Origin: an uncultured Rhodospirillaceae bacterium
Lineage (GTDB): Bacteria; Pseudomonadota; Alphaproteobacteria; Rhodospirillales; UBA2165
Reading direction: 5' to 3'
Assembly: GCA_913020445.1 (NCBI GenBank)
Contig: CAJWAR010000018.1
Span: 1-64,000 of the forward strand
DNA length: 64,000 nt
Part shown: piece after piece, positions 38,183-49,468 of the stretch
Layout of the letters: every line of letters begins with the position of its first letter
Numbering within the stretch: position 1 is the stretch's first letter
The notes under the pieces: generated by a model
What the model was told of the DNA's origin: nothing
Databases searched by the model: none
Seen by the model: only the letters and a program-made list of their open reading frames with translations
Position numbers and translations under genes: made by a program

Positions 38183-39343
38183 GTGCCGACAGATACGCCG
38201 CTAAAAAACGAACCGCCCCAGGTAGATGCCTTTCAACCACCGGATCGATTGTTGATGGGTGCCGGCCCGTCACCTGTCCATGAGGATGTTCTAAAGGCGA
38301 TGGGGCAGACCACGATTGGCCATCTAGATCCGACGATGGTCGGCATGATGGACGAGTTGAAAGACATGCTGCGCTATGTGTTCCAAACGCAAAATGCCAT
38401 GACTTTTCCAGTATCCGGACCGGGCTCCCTTGGCATGGAAGCCTGCGTCAATAATATTATCGAGCCGGGTGATAAAGTTATCGTCGCAATTAATGGCGTC
38501 TTTGGCACCCGTATGGCGGAAGTTGCCCAGCGCGCTGGCGCGGACGTTATCATCACCGAGGATGAGTGGGGCACAGCGGTTGATCCGGGTAAAGTCGAAG
38601 CAGCGCTCAAAGCCAACCCAGGCGTCAAAGCTGTCGGTTTTGTCCATGCTGAAACCTCGACGGGTGCCCTTTCAGATGCAACGGCACTTTGCCGCCTTGC
38701 CAAAGATCATGGTGCTCTGAGCATTGTCGATACCGTAACGTCTTTGGGTGGCGTGCCAGTCAATATAGATGTCTGGGGCGCCGATGCGGTTTATTCCGGC
38801 ACCCAGAAATGTCTCTCCTGCCCGCCCGGTCTGTCGCCGGTTACTTTCAGCGACCGCGCGGTGCAAGTGACCCTTGATCGCGAAACCCCGGTACAAAGCT
38901 GGCTCTTGGATTTATCACTGGTTGCCATCTATTGGCACGGTGATGAAAAAACCGGTGCACGGACGTATCACCACACCGCACCGGTAAATGCCCTTATGGG
39001 TCTCCATGAGGCACTGCGCCGCATCGTTCAGGAAGGCCTCGAAAATGTCTGGGCACGCCACCGGGAAACGTCAGCTATCATTGTCGCCGGAATGGAAGAG
39101 ATGGGCTTTTCGATGCTGGTCGATGCCGATGTCCGCCTGCCGGAATTGCTGACAATCAAGTTACCGGATGGCATTGACGATGGTGCCGTGCGCGGCAAAT
39201 TGATCAATGATTACGGCATTGAAATCAGCGCCGGACTTGGTCCGTTCGCCGGCAAGTTGTGGCGGATCGGTGTTATGGGTGAAGGGGCGCGGCCGGAAAA
39301 CGCCGAACGCGTCTTGAGCGCCATCAAGGAATGTATTGGTTAA
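38183..39343 (+). CDS. Class V PLP aminotransferase (alanine--glyoxylate aminotransferase family)
   Basis: A 386-aa PLP enzyme with 'LLMGAGPSPVHEDVLKAMGQTTIGHLDP' at the N terminus, 'FPVSGPGSLGMEACVNNI', 'SIVDTVTSLGGVPVNID' and the Schiff-base Lys in 'YSGTQKCLSCPPGLSPV'. The closest recognised groups are alanine- or serine-glyoxylate transaminases, which detoxify or assimilate glyoxylate. Phosphoserine or purine-catabolic variants cannot be excluded. Start GTG 38183 follows AAGGATCAGAGAAC. It is a single gene, converging on the isomerase-like gene. Confidence 0.88.
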   Translation: MPTDTPLKNEPPQVDAFQPPDRLLMGAGPSPVHEDVLKAMGQTTIGHLDPTMVGMMDELKDMLRYVFQTQNAMTFPVSGPGSLGMEACVNNIIEPGDKVIVAINGVFGTRMAEVAQRAGADVIITEDEWGTAVDPGKVEAALKANPGVKAVGFVHAETSTGALSDATALCRLAKDHGALSIVDTVTSLGGVPVNIDVWGADAVYSGTQKCLSCPPGLSPVTFSDRAVQVTLDRETPVQSWLLDLSLVAIYWHGDEKTGARTYHHTAPVNALMGLHEALRRIVQEGLENVWARHRETSAIIVAGMEEMGFSMLVDADVRLPELLTIKLPDGIDDGAVRGKLINDYGIEISAGLGPFAGKLWRIGVMGEGARPENAERVLSAIKECIG

Positions 39344-39372
39344 AACTGCTTAAAAACTGATTTGATTGCCAG

Positions 39373-40032
39373 TTATCCAGCGGCGATCCGGTTTTTGGCG
39401 AGGCGCCACTTAGCCAGCTCAATTCGGTCCTGACCAAAGAATGGCTCGCCATCGACCACAATTGTTGGCGACCCCCAATGGCCTATATCGTGACGGGTCG
39501 CATGGTTTTGTTCGATAATGTTGATATAGAGATCTGGATCATCCCCTATCGCTTGATCCATCTTATTAAGGTCGAGACCGGCACGGTCGACCGCTTCCGC
39601 TAAATAATCTCCGTCAGTCCATTTTTCGACAACTCCACTCCAAATCAAAGTTGCGACCTCAAGCGTAAATTCCAGTGAACGCGCCTTTCTTCCAGCCTCA
39701 ACGCCGAGACGCGTGAGGCGATGAATATAAGGTTGCTCGGTGGGAATATGCACAGGGTCAAATTCCATCACGATCGGATCAGGGTTTGGCCACTTAAAGG
39801 GGATATTATGAAAATCTGCATTGCGTTCCACGTCATTAAATACATAGGGCACCATCAGTGGATTGGCGTCCAAAAAATATTTTGGATTTAGAACAGCAAG
39901 CGGCAATACCGGACGAATTTCAAGATCGATGCCATCGTTTTGAGCCCAATCGAATAAACGTTGGATGGCCAAATAGCTATAGGGACTACGATAAGAGAAA
40001 TAAACATCAACATGTGGAGGCGTGTTATTCAT
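39373..40032 (-). CDS. 2-hydroxychromene-2-carboxylate isomerase/DsbA-like protein
   Basis: A 219-aa thioredoxin-fold protein of the glutathione S-transferase kappa/HCCA-isomerase group. The N-terminal 'VDVYFSYRSPYSYLAIQRL' has the Ser-containing active site instead of CxxC, and the C-terminal block 'SPTIVVDGEPFFGQDRIELAKWRL' is typical. Known members isomerise naphthalene-degradation intermediates with glutathione. In the absence of other aromatic-degradation genes the substrate is unknown. It is a single gene, divergent from the VOC gene. Confidence 0.85.
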   Translation of the reverse strand: MNNTPPHVDVYFSYRSPYSYLAIQRLFDWAQNDGIDLEIRPVLPLAVLNPKYFLDANPLMVPYVFNDVERNADFHNIPFKWPNPDPIVMEFDPVHIPTEQPYIHRLTRLGVEAGRKARSLEFTLEVATLIWSGVVEKWTDGDYLAEAVDRAGLDLNKMDQAIGDDPDLYINIIEQNHATRHDIGHWGSPTIVVDGEPFFGQDRIELAKWRLAKNRIAAG

Positions 40033-40198
40033 TCTTTGAGTTTCCTAAATCAATCTGCGGCTGGAAGACACTATAAACTGGACTGCGATTTTGGCTACAG
40101 AAGTAATTAGCTGAGGTTCGAAAAATCTTGCTCCATTCACCTTGAGCCGCTCAAACATGGCCTTATAGTTACTCCCCTATAAAACGGGAGAATTTATT

Positions 40199-40783
40199 AT
40201 GCCTTCAATATCCGAAAATATTCCGGCACCGGCGATCAGCGAAACCATACTAAAGACCGGTCGTTTCGATGTGATGAAAGACTGGTATACCACTGCGCTT
40301 GATATCGAGCCGTTTTTTGTCCGCCCGCGCCCGGACCCGGACAAAGTCTCCTGGACCAAATCTCAGCAAATAGCGTTTTTTAGGCTGCGCGGCACTTATC
40401 CTTACGCCCAAATGTTCGGCGTGTTTGAAATTGACGGTACGATTGATCGAGTCGGCACTGATCCCGGCCTGCATCATTTCCAGCTTGCCCATGGCAGCTT
40501 TGACGAACTGTTTGACCGCTATGACAAATTAAAAGCCGCCGGCATTTTGCCGATCCAAAAATGGAACCATGGCGTCATGACCAGCTTTTATTATGAAGAC
40601 CCGGATGGCAATCAAGCCGAAATGACATGCGTAAATTTTGCTGAAGAGGCCGACTTCATCGCCTATTTCGAAACCGAGGCCTATAAAAAGAATATCTCCG
40701 GTATTGAGATTGACCCGGATGACTACATCGCCCGCTACCGCGCCGGCACACTTCAGGAAGAGCTGGTTAAGATACCGGATTAA
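40199..40783 (+). CDS. VOC superfamily (glyoxalase/extradiol dioxygenase-like) protein
   Basis: A 194-aa protein with the vicinal-oxygen-chelate pattern: 'ETILKTGRFDVMKDWYTTALDIEPFF' at the start, a metal-ligand candidate in 'GLHHFQLAHGSFDEL' and a Glu-containing 'SFYYEDPDGNQAEMTCVNF'. These ligands suggest a ring-cleaving or isomerising metal enzyme, but the reaction is unknown. GGGAG precedes the ATG at a short distance. It is next to the HCCA-isomerase-like gene (divergent). Both could act on aromatic compounds (weak inference). Confidence 0.82.
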   Translation: MPSISENIPAPAISETILKTGRFDVMKDWYTTALDIEPFFVRPRPDPDKVSWTKSQQIAFFRLRGTYPYAQMFGVFEIDGTIDRVGTDPGLHHFQLAHGSFDELFDRYDKLKAAGILPIQKWNHGVMTSFYYEDPDGNQAEMTCVNFAEEADFIAYFETEAYKKNISGIEIDPDDYIARYRAGTLQEELVKIPD

Positions 40784-40931
40784 TTTTTTTGTAATATATT
40801 TTGTGGTATTGAAATCGCGACACCAAAGCTATTTTCGATTGTGTGTTAATTTCAGTTTTTCTGAAGATATTATCGCCCTTATGAACAACTATTCTAAAAA
40901 TCGCGAGCATCTGAAAAAAAGGAATTGAAAA

Positions 40932-41432
40932 ATGGCCGAAGAAGACGAAGAAGACAATGCAATTGTTGCGTCCGAACTGGATGAAATGTCTCATCGGGAA
41001 ATTGGCTTGATTTACGAGGATTCGGTTCGCACCATTCTTTTTGCCAAGAGTATTCAATGGAAAACGGTGGCTTCAACTCTGGTAGTTTTCGTCGTTATTG
41101 TTGGATTGTTAAAGTATATTTCGCACGCCGAAACCTTCGTTTTAACATTGCGGCTTGCTGTTCTGTTTACTGGCCTGGCAGCGGTCACCTTGGTATTAAT
41201 TTTTCAGTTTTGGCAACATACTGAATCACGAAAGATCCTGGCGATTGAAAAACTTTACTCAAGTGCCTTCCGGGAAATTAGAAATTTAAAATCTAAATTC
41301 GAGGCTAACGCTCATCGTTATATTATTCTTTTCTTTATGATCGGCGCGATTGTCTTGGGTGGTTTTGTTGCCATTCAGAGCATCGATAATTTTAAACCGG
41401 TGGTTTCAAACCAGTTCCAATACAAGCCTTAG
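40932..41432 (+). CDS. Small membrane protein of unknown function
   Basis: A 166-aa product with an acidic N terminus (MAEEDEEDNAIVASELDEM) and three predicted membrane helices ('VASTLVVFVVIVGLLKYI', 'LRLAVLFTGLAAVTLVLIFQF', 'YIILFFMIGAIVLGGFVAI'). A charged, probably coiled-coil segment lies between the second and third. The family is not recognised. AAGGAATTG gives a good ribosome-binding site. It precedes the HisC-like gene by 44 nt on the same strand. Confidence 0.72.
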   Translation: MAEEDEEDNAIVASELDEMSHREIGLIYEDSVRTILFAKSIQWKTVASTLVVFVVIVGLLKYISHAETFVLTLRLAVLFTGLAAVTLVLIFQFWQHTESRKILAIEKLYSSAFREIRNLKSKFEANAHRYIILFFMIGAIVLGGFVAIQSIDNFKPVVSNQFQYKP

Positions 41433-41476
41433 GCACTTATAGTACAGCCAGTTGAAAAACCTGGGAGACTATCGAC

Positions 41477-42595
41477 ATGGATGGCGTTCAAAAACCTGCG
41501 TCCTATATTCGCCCGGCGCTGCACGATGCGCCCAAAAAGGTCGACCCGCCGACCGATGGTGCACTGCGCCATAAAGGACTGGATACCTCAAAAATCCGCA
41601 GCATGGGGCTGAATGAAAGCTGCTATCCACCGTCACCCAAAGTCATCCAGGCGATGCAGGAGAATCTGAGCTCGGTCAATCTCTACCCGGATGCACAATG
41701 CCCGCGTCTTAGCGATATCATTTCAGAGCGCACCGGCGTCGCACTGGATTGCATCGTCTGGGGTAATGGTAGTGAGGAATTGCTCAAAGGCGCCATTGAT
41801 CTCTCATTGTCACCGGGTCAAGGCCTGGTTTTACCGGTACCTACTTTCTGGGGCTATAAATCCCTGGTCGCCGCCTTTGAAGCCGATGTGGCCGAAGTTG
41901 AAAACCTGCCGGATGGTCATACCGATATCGATGGTATTCTTGCCGCCATCGGTAACAACACCAGGATCGTTTTCCTGATCACGCCCAATAATCCATCCGG
42001 ACGCATGGTCGATCAGGCCGGTTTGGAAAAAATTGTCGCCGGGGTGCCTGAAAATGTCCTGCTATGTGTTGACGAGGCTTATTACGATTTCGGCCTTCAT
42101 GCCGGTGGCCCCAATGTGCTGGAAACATTAAAGACGCGCAACGGCCCGTGGATCACCGTTTTCACCTTTTCTAAAGCTTATGCCATGGCTGGTATGCGGA
42201 TCGGTTATGCGCTTTGCAGCGATGCTGAGCTGGCCCAGGCTTTGCAAAAAACCACCTGCGTTTTTAATGTACCGATCCTCGCCCAATTCGCCGGTGAAGC
42301 TGCCCTCAAAGACCTCGACTATCTCGATTTTATTTTGACAAATGTCGCCGCCGGCAGGGATCAGCTTTTCGACGGACTTTCTGAGCTTGGCCTGGACCCC
42401 ATTCCCTCGGTTACCAATTTTGTCTCAAGCCCCGTGCCAATGAACGCGCGTGAGTGCATGACCGCCATGCTCGATAAAGGCGTGCAGATTAACGCCTGGG
42501 CCGATGCCGGTTATGAAAACTACATCCGCATCACCGTCGGCACGGCAGAAGACAACGCGGCGTGTCTGGCTGCTCTAAAAGAAGTGCTGGGTTAA
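41477..42595 (+). CDS. Histidinol-phosphate aminotransferase-like PLP enzyme
   Basis: A 372-aa fold-type I aminotransferase of the HisC/Cobalamin-CobD-like group. It has 'LNESCYPPSPKVIQAMQENLSSVNLYPD', 'LITPNNPSGRMVD', 'LLCVDEAYYDFG' and the Schiff-base Lys in 'FTFSKAYAMAGMRIGYAL'. The substrate (histidinol phosphate, aromatic amino acids or phosphothreonine) cannot be decided from the sequence. No his genes are near, so a broad-range transaminase is likely. It is followed 75 nt later by an MFS exporter gene. Confidence 0.85.
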   Translation: MDGVQKPASYIRPALHDAPKKVDPPTDGALRHKGLDTSKIRSMGLNESCYPPSPKVIQAMQENLSSVNLYPDAQCPRLSDIISERTGVALDCIVWGNGSEELLKGAIDLSLSPGQGLVLPVPTFWGYKSLVAAFEADVAEVENLPDGHTDIDGILAAIGNNTRIVFLITPNNPSGRMVDQAGLEKIVAGVPENVLLCVDEAYYDFGLHAGGPNVLETLKTRNGPWITVFTFSKAYAMAGMRIGYALCSDAELAQALQKTTCVFNVPILAQFAGEAALKDLDYLDFILTNVAAGRDQLFDGLSELGLDPIPSVTNFVSSPVPMNARECMTAMLDKGVQINAWADAGYENYIRITVGTAEDNAACLAALKEVLG

Positions 42596-42670
42596 TTTAC
42601 AAAATGCCAATTACATTGAGCTTTGGCAGCTGACCCCTATAGTGGAGCACCATCAAGGGGATTTCATTTC

Positions 42671-43882
42671 ATGCGGGATTTTGCTCCGCTCATTGCTTTC
42701 AAAGTTCGGAGCTACCGTTTTCAGTGGCCAGCTGATTTGTGCTCGACCTGGGCCTTTGAGATGGAAAATCTCATTTTGGGCTGGTACATCCTGGTTGAGA
42801 CCGGCTCGGTTCTTCTCCTCACTTTATTTGCCGCGCTGCAGTTTATGGGCACACTCCTCGCCCCCTGGCTTGGTGTGTTGGGCGATCGCGTTGGCCGTAA
42901 AATAGTTTTTTGCACCATGCGGGTTATTTTCGCCTTGCTAGCCTTTACGATAATGACCTTGGCTTTTTTGGATCTGCTCAACCCAATTATTGTCTTAGTG
43001 CTGGCTTTTCTAAGCGGTCTGTTACGCCCCTCTGATATGGTGATGCGGCAAGCCTTAATCGGCGATACAGTACCGCCGGAAAGCCTGCCCAACGCCTTGG
43101 GATTGACCCGGACCTCAATGGATTCGGCACGCGTCTTCGGCGCTCTGGTCGGCGCCGGTATATTTGCCGTTCTCGGTATCGGCTATGCCTATGTCCTGGT
43201 AACAGCCGTTTATGTCGTCAGTTTTATGCTGACCCTCGGTGTCACCAATGCACACCCAGCGGAGATAACCGCAGAAAAAGAGCAAACGTCGCAATGGAAA
43301 GATTTCAAAGAAGGCCTCGCTTATATCTGGAATACGCCAATGGTGCTGGCGATCATGTGGCTCGCTTTCCTGGTCAATCTAACCGCCTTTCCGATCATCC
43401 GCGGCTTGTTGCCTTATGTTGCCAAAGACGTGTATCTGGTCGATGAAATAGGCCTCGGTCATTTGATCGCAGGATTTGGCGCCGGCGCCATGATCGGCGC
43501 GCTGGTCGTTGCCGCGGCCGGCAGCCGTACCCATTCGACGAAATTCATGCTGATAAATGTGTTGCTGTGGTATGTCATGCTGGCGGTCTTTGCTGCGATG
43601 GAAACCAAACTTACAGGCTTTGTCTCGCTGTTTATCATGGGTATCGTGCACGCCATGGGCATGGTCTCGATGTCGGTTATTTTGGTCGGCCAGCTCGAAC
43701 AATACATCCGCGGGCGCGTCATCGGGGTCAGGATTTTGGCCATCTACGGCGTACCGCTTGGACTTTTAGGCACCGGTATGTTGATCGATGTCATCGGCTT
43801 TCAGGCGACCGTCAATCTCTACGTCACCATTGGTGTCACCCTAACCGCACTGATTTGGTTTAAATGGCGGCGCGTGCTTTAG
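42671..43882 (+). CDS. MFS transporter (enterobactin-exporter-like, MFS_3)
   Basis: A 403-aa membrane protein with about ten to twelve helices. It starts MRDFAPLIAFKVRSYRFQWPADLCSTWAF and has the loop motif 'GVLGDRVGRKIVFC' between helices 2 and 3, typical of the major facilitator superfamily. The track start at 42623 lacks a ribosome-binding site, whereas AGGGGA lies before ATG 42671. It is probably a drug or metabolite exporter. The substrate is unknown. Confidence 0.87.
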   Translation: MRDFAPLIAFKVRSYRFQWPADLCSTWAFEMENLILGWYILVETGSVLLLTLFAALQFMGTLLAPWLGVLGDRVGRKIVFCTMRVIFALLAFTIMTLAFLDLLNPIIVLVLAFLSGLLRPSDMVMRQALIGDTVPPESLPNALGLTRTSMDSARVFGALVGAGIFAVLGIGYAYVLVTAVYVVSFMLTLGVTNAHPAEITAEKEQTSQWKDFKEGLAYIWNTPMVLAIMWLAFLVNLTAFPIIRGLLPYVAKDVYLVDEIGLGHLIAGFGAGAMIGALVVAAAGSRTHSTKFMLINVLLWYVMLAVFAAMETKLTGFVSLFIMGIVHAMGMVSMSVILVGQLEQYIRGRVIGVRILAIYGVPLGLLGTGMLIDVIGFQATVNLYVTIGVTLTALIWFKWRRVL

Positions 43883-43894
43883 AATAAAACACCT

Positions 43895-43964
43895 CGTCAC
43901 TCCGGACTTGATCCGGAATCCAGGCTGCGTCGAAAACTGGATTCTGGCTTTCGCCAGAATGACG
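43895..43964. repeat. Palindromic interspersed repeat (CGTCA...TGACG type)
   Basis: A 70-nt imperfect palindrome. CGTCACTCCGGACTTGATCC opens it, CCAG (from 43920) and CTGG (to 43940) lie near its centre, and GCCAGAATGACG closes it. This is the very common bacterial 'TCATTCCGG...CCGGAATGA' dispersed repeat family. Only one copy is visible in this window. It sits between convergent genes, the usual place for such elements. Confidence 0.75.
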
Positions 43965-43977
43965 GAATTTTAATAAA

Positions 43978-44006
43978 AAGGCTGCACATTAGTGCAGCCT
44001 TCTTTA
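43978..44006. terminator. Bidirectional terminator between the MFS and SUMF1 genes
   Basis: AAGGCTGCAC (43978-43987), an ATTA loop, and GTGCAGCCTT (43992-44001) form a perfect 10-bp stem. TCTTT follows on the plus strand, and TTTTTATTA follows on the minus strand, so it can serve both convergent genes. Confidence 0.9.
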
Positions 44007-44084
44007 AATTTTATGGCACCAGAACTAAAAGCTAGGTCGCGTTACCACCGGTAGTAAATACCAACTCATATCAAAATATCACCG

Positions 44085-44996
44085 TTAATCATCCCAATCT
44101 CTGGTGACTCGGAATCCTAGATTATTGTTCCGCGACATTTTGTTGAACCATATCCGATCAGCCGATTCGATATTATACAACGTCGAATCCCATGACCCGC
44201 CACGCACAACCCGAGAGTCACATCGCGATTGCAACCCCGATTTCTTGTCAAATATCCGAGGCTTTTCATTATTTGGAGATAAAGTACGCTTAAATTTTAT
44301 CGACTCGAATGGCGAATAATCTCTAGGATGACCGACCATTTTCGAAATTTCATAGCTATGTCCACAATCTTCAACCCATTCGGCAACATTTCCATGAACA
44401 TCATGAATGCCAAACGCATTGGATTTAAAAGAGCCTACTGAAACAGTTCTTTTTTGTCGGCTATCATAATCAAATTGCGCATCACTCTGCCCTATGCCAT
44501 CGCCAAAGTGATATCTGGTGGTAGTATTTGCTCTCGCCATATATTCCCATTCGGCTTCACTTAACAGGCGATATTTTTTGTTTGTTTTACGGCTTAGCCA
44601 TTCGGTATAAGACTTCGCATCACTCCAATCTACATTAATTACCGGTCGACGCCCCCGGCCCCATCCTTCGTCCGCTGGAAAATACTTTTTGCACCCGCCC
44701 TCTAATGCACATACATCCCATTGCCCAAACGTAACTTCAAATTTTCCAACAGCAAATGTCTGACCAATTTTTACTTCATGTTGATAGTCAAAAATATTGT
44801 TGTAGGTATCTTTCCAGCGCTTATTCGTACCGGCTGGATGCCCCATCAAATAGGTGCCTGGTTTCACCACCACCATTTCTGGGCAATTTTCACAATCCTT
44901 AAACGTAAACACTTGGCTTCGTAGTGATTCTTCCGTGGATGTTTGGCATGAGCTAAGAATTAATGCCATCAAACAGGCCAGAACAAATTTCCACAT
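44085..44996 (-). CDS. SUMF1/formylglycine-generating-enzyme-domain lipoprotein
   Basis: A 303-aa predicted lipoprotein (signal MWKFVLACLMALILSSC, lipobox LSSC). It has a SUMF1 fold: 'MVVVKPGTYLMGHP', 'RPVINVDWSDAKSYTEWLSRKTNKKYRLLSEAEWEYMAR', 'FGIHDVHGNVAEWVEDC' and C-terminal 'RVVRGGSWDS...LGFRVTRDW'. True formylglycine-generating enzymes have two catalytic cysteines near the C terminus. I see none after 'LQSRCDSRVVRGG', so this is probably not a sulfatase activator. It may serve as a binding or structural domain. It is a single gene, AT-richer than its neighbours, which hints at acquisition. Confidence 0.85.
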   Translation of the reverse strand: MWKFVLACLMALILSSCQTSTEESLRSQVFTFKDCENCPEMVVVKPGTYLMGHPAGTNKRWKDTYNNIFDYQHEVKIGQTFAVGKFEVTFGQWDVCALEGGCKKYFPADEGWGRGRRPVINVDWSDAKSYTEWLSRKTNKKYRLLSEAEWEYMARANTTTRYHFGDGIGQSDAQFDYDSRQKRTVSVGSFKSNAFGIHDVHGNVAEWVEDCGHSYEISKMVGHPRDYSPFESIKFKRTLSPNNEKPRIFDKKSGLQSRCDSRVVRGGSWDSTLYNIESADRIWFNKMSRNNNLGFRVTRDWDD

Positions 44997-45117
44997 AAAT
45001 CAATCCAAATTATTTTGGTTGTTATATTTAAAATAATTTCTTCTTTAGAGTGTACAAAATGAAAATAAGCGAAATCCGCAATTTTTTCAAGATGGAGAGG
45101 AATAATAAATTTAAACT

Positions 45118-45546
45118 TTAATGCTGTGCGGCAGAACCTCCGGCGGCGCGGACCATTTCCTCAGCGATGCGGAGTTCTTTTTCGGCCGCCTCTTTGGCGT
45201 CTTCATCGGCGCTTGCAAGCGCTTCACGGGCCGCGGTTAACCGCGCTTCAGCATCCGCGGCGGAAAGTTCACTAACGTCCGTTGCGCTTTCGGCCAAGAC
45301 AGTGCAGCGTTCGGGATTGGCTTCGGCGAAGCCGCCCTCGACAAACAACGACTTGGTGATGGCACCGCCGGTATACATATTAATCACACCCGGGCGAACC
45401 GTCGTCAAAATCGGCGTATGGCCGGCAAGCACACCGAAATCACCTTCGCTGCCCGGGACGACGACCATGTCGACGTCCTCGGAAATTGCGAGGGCAGTTG
45501 GTGTCACCAACTCGAACGCCACTTTGTTTGTCGCTGCATCAGCCAT
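45118..45546 (-). CDS. atpC: ATP synthase F1 epsilon subunit
   Basis: The central-stalk subunit that couples rotation and inhibits ATP hydrolysis. At 142 aa it has an N-terminal beta-sandwich ('FELVTPTALAISEDVDMVVVPGSEGDFGVLAGHTPILTTVRPG') and a C-terminal helical hairpin of Ala/Glu-rich sequence. It is the last gene of the leftward atpHAGDC operon, 11 nt after atpD. No strong terminator is seen in the 121 nt before the SUMF1 gene. Confidence 0.96.
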   Translation of the reverse strand: MADAATNKVAFELVTPTALAISEDVDMVVVPGSEGDFGVLAGHTPILTTVRPGVINMYTGGAITKSLFVEGGFAEANPERCTVLAESATDVSELSAADAEARLTAAREALASADEDAKEAAEKELRIAEEMVRAAGGSAAQH

Positions 45547-45557
45547 TAATCAGTTCC

Positions 45558-46994
<1,437 letters not shown>

Positions 46995-47002
46995 CTATTG
47001 AG

Positions 47003-47899
47003 CTAGAGCGCTTCGGCGCCCGATATAATTTCGATTAATTCACTAGTGATTTTCGCCTGACGTGTCCGGTTATAGATCATCGACAGATCGTCAATCATTT
47101 CACCGGCATTGCGTGTTGCATTATCCATTGCCGACATCCGGGCGCCATGTTCTGAGGCACTGCTTTCGAGGAGAGCGCGAAACACCTGGACATTTAAATT
47201 GGCGGGCAACAACTCTGCCAAAATTTCTTCTTCCGACGGTTCAAATTCATAGATCGCGGAGGGGCCTGTTGGTGCCGCCGTTTCAGCTTCATCTTCTGCT
47301 TCGGCCAGCTGAACAGGAATAATTTGCCGGGGAGTCACTTCCTGGGTAATAGCAGAGACAAACTTATTGTAAATGATGGTGCAGACATCGAATTCACCGG
47401 CCTCAAACATTTCAATAATTTTTGCCGCCACACCCTGCGCTTCATCAAATTGAACGCCGGCTTTACCGATGCCTTCATAGGTATCAATAATTGCGTCGCC
47501 AAATTCTGTTTTGAGCTGATCGCGGCCTTTGCGGCCGACACAAAGGATTTTGACATTTTTGCTGTCGCCATGGAGCTCCCGAATTCGAATTCGGGATTCA
47601 CGGGAAATACTGGAGTTAAAACCACCGCACAATCCGCGATCCGACGTCACCACGACAATCAGATGGGTGTCATCTGAGCCCGTGCCGCTAAGCAATGCGC
47701 CGGCGCCTTCGAGCGCACCGGGATTATCCAGGATCGACGCCATCATGCGTTCCATCCGCTCGGCATAGGGCCGGCCAGCTTCGGCTGCTTCCTGCGCACG
47801 TTTCAACCTCGACGCCGCCACCATTTTCATGGCAGAGGTGATCTTCTGCGTCGATTTAACGCTCGAGATGCGGGTTTTCAGTTCTTTAAGAGTGGCCAT
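47003..47899 (-). CDS. atpG: ATP synthase F1 gamma subunit
   Basis: The rotating central shaft. At 298 aa it shows the N-terminal coiled coil '[39 protein letters not shown]', the Rossmann-like core '[23 protein letters not shown]' and the C-terminal helix '[36 protein letters not shown]'. It lies 20 nt before atpD and 36 nt after atpA on the same strand. Confidence 0.97.
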   Translation of the reverse strand: MATLKELKTRISSVKSTQKITSAMKMVAASRLKRAQEAAEAGRPYAERMERMMASILDNPGALEGAGALLSGTGSDDTHLIVVVTSDRGLCGGFNSSISRESRIRIRELHGDSKNVKILCVGRKGRDQLKTEFGDAIIDTYEGIGKAGVQFDEAQGVAAKIIEMFEAGEFDVCTIIYNKFVSAITQEVTPRQIIPVQLAEAEDEAETAAPTGPSAIYEFEPSEEEILAELLPANLNVQVFRALLESSASEHGARMSAMDNATRNAGEMIDDLSMIYNRTRQAKITSELIEIISGAEAL

Positions 47900-47935
47900 C
47901 TTTTATTGCCGAGTTCCTCAAGTTAAACGCAGGCT

Positions 47936-49468
47936 TTAAGCAAACGACTTAGTGAAATCGCCGATGAAAGTTTTAAGCTTCTCGTCGGTTTCTTCAGAGA
48001 TCTCCTCCTCGCTACGGATCGCATCGAGAATGTCGGCGCCTTTTTCGCGGATGCTGTCGAGCAGCGCCTGCTCGTAGCGCACAACATCTTTAACTTCGAT
48101 ACCATCAAGAAAGCCGTTGACGCCGGAGAACAGCGAAACAACTTGTTCTTCCATCGAATAGGGCGTGAATTGCCCTTGTTTCAGAACTTCGGTCAGGCGT
48201 GCCCCACGGGCCAGCAATTGCTGGGTCGAAGCGTCCAGATCGGAGGCAAACTGAGCAAAGGCTTCCATTTCCCGGTACTGCGCAAGCTCAAGCTTAATCG
48301 AGCCGGCAACCTGTTTCATCGCTTTCACTTGGGCTGCGGAACCCACACGGGAAACCGACAGGCCAACGTTCACAGCGGGACGAATACCTTTATAGAACAG
48401 ATCCGTCTCAAGGAAGATCTGACCATCGGTAATCGAAATAACATTGGTCGGAATATAAGCCGCAACGTCATTTGCCTGAGTTTCAATAACCGGCAGCGCG
48501 GTCAAAGAACCCGCGCCATTGTCGTCGTTCATCTTCGCCGCACGTTCCAGAAGGCGTGAATGCAGATAGAAAACGTCACCCGGATAGGCTTCACGTCCAG
48601 GTGGGCGGCGCAACAACAGGGACATCTGACGGTAGGACACCGCTTGTTTGGTCAAATCATCATAGAAAATAACCGCATGCATGCCGTTATCACGGAAATA
48701 CTCACCCATGGTGCAGCCGGTATAAGGCGCCAGGAACTGCATCGGCGCCGGTTCGGACGCGGTCGCGGCAACAACGATGGAATATTCCATGCCGCCGTTT
48801 TCTTCGAGAATTTTAACCAATTGCGCAACCGAGGAGCGTTTCTGACCGACGGCGACATAAATGCAGTAAAGTTTTTCTGAATCGTCTTTCGCCGCATCAT
48901 TGACTTTCTTCTGGTTCAAGATGGTGTCGAGGATAATAGCGGTTTTACCGGTTTGGCGGTCACCAATGATCAACTCGCGTTGGCCGCGGCCAATCGGGAT
49001 CAGGCTATCGATGGCCTTGAGACCCGTCTGCATCGGTTCATGCACAGATTTACGCGGGATAATACCCGGTGCTTTAACTTCAATGAGGCCACGCTCAGAG
49101 GCATCAATCGGGCCCTTGCCGTCAATCGGCTCGCCCAAAGCGTCAACGACGCGACCGAGCAGGCCTTTACCGACGGGCACGTCAACGATGTCGCCGGTCC
49201 GCTTGACCGTGTCACCTTCTTTAATGGTGCGATCATCACCAAAGATAACGACACCGACGTTGTCTTCTTCAAGGTTCAGCGTCATGCCGCGAATTCCGCC
49301 CGGGAATTCGACCATTTCACCAGCCTGAACTTTATCCAGTCCATAAATACGGGCGATACCATCACCGACCGAAAGCACCTGTCCGACCTCAGCAACTTCT
49401 GCTTCGGTACCAAAATTTTGAATCTGATCTTTAAGAATTGCGGAGATTTCCGCTGCGCGGATTTCCAT
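47936..49468 (-). CDS. atpA: ATP synthase F1 alpha subunit
   Basis: The non-catalytic nucleotide-binding subunit of F1. At 510 aa it has '[19 protein letters not shown]' at the N terminus, Walker A '[18 protein letters not shown]', '[36 protein letters not shown]', and the conserved '[27 protein letters not shown]'. Its ATG overlaps the atpH stop (TAATG), so it is translationally coupled. Confidence 0.98.
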   Translation of the reverse strand: MEIRAAEISAILKDQIQNFGTEAEVAEVGQVLSVGDGIARIYGLDKVQAGEMVEFPGGIRGMTLNLEEDNVGVVIFGDDRTIKEGDTVKRTGDIVDVPVGKGLLGRVVDALGEPIDGKGPIDASERGLIEVKAPGIIPRKSVHEPMQTGLKAIDSLIPIGRGQRELIIGDRQTGKTAIILDTILNQKKVNDAAKDDSEKLYCIYVAVGQKRSSVAQLVKILEENGGMEYSIVVAATASEPAPMQFLAPYTGCTMGEYFRDNGMHAVIFYDDLTKQAVSYRQMSLLLRRPPGREAYPGDVFYLHSRLLERAAKMNDDNGAGSLTALPVIETQANDVAAYIPTNVISITDGQIFLETDLFYKGIRPAVNVGLSVSRVGSAAQVKAMKQVAGSIKLELAQYREMEAFAQFASDLDASTQQLLARGARLTEVLKQGQFTPYSMEEQVVSLFSGVNGFLDGIEVKDVVRYEQALLDSIREKGADILDAIRSEEEISEETDEKLKTFIGDFTKSFA

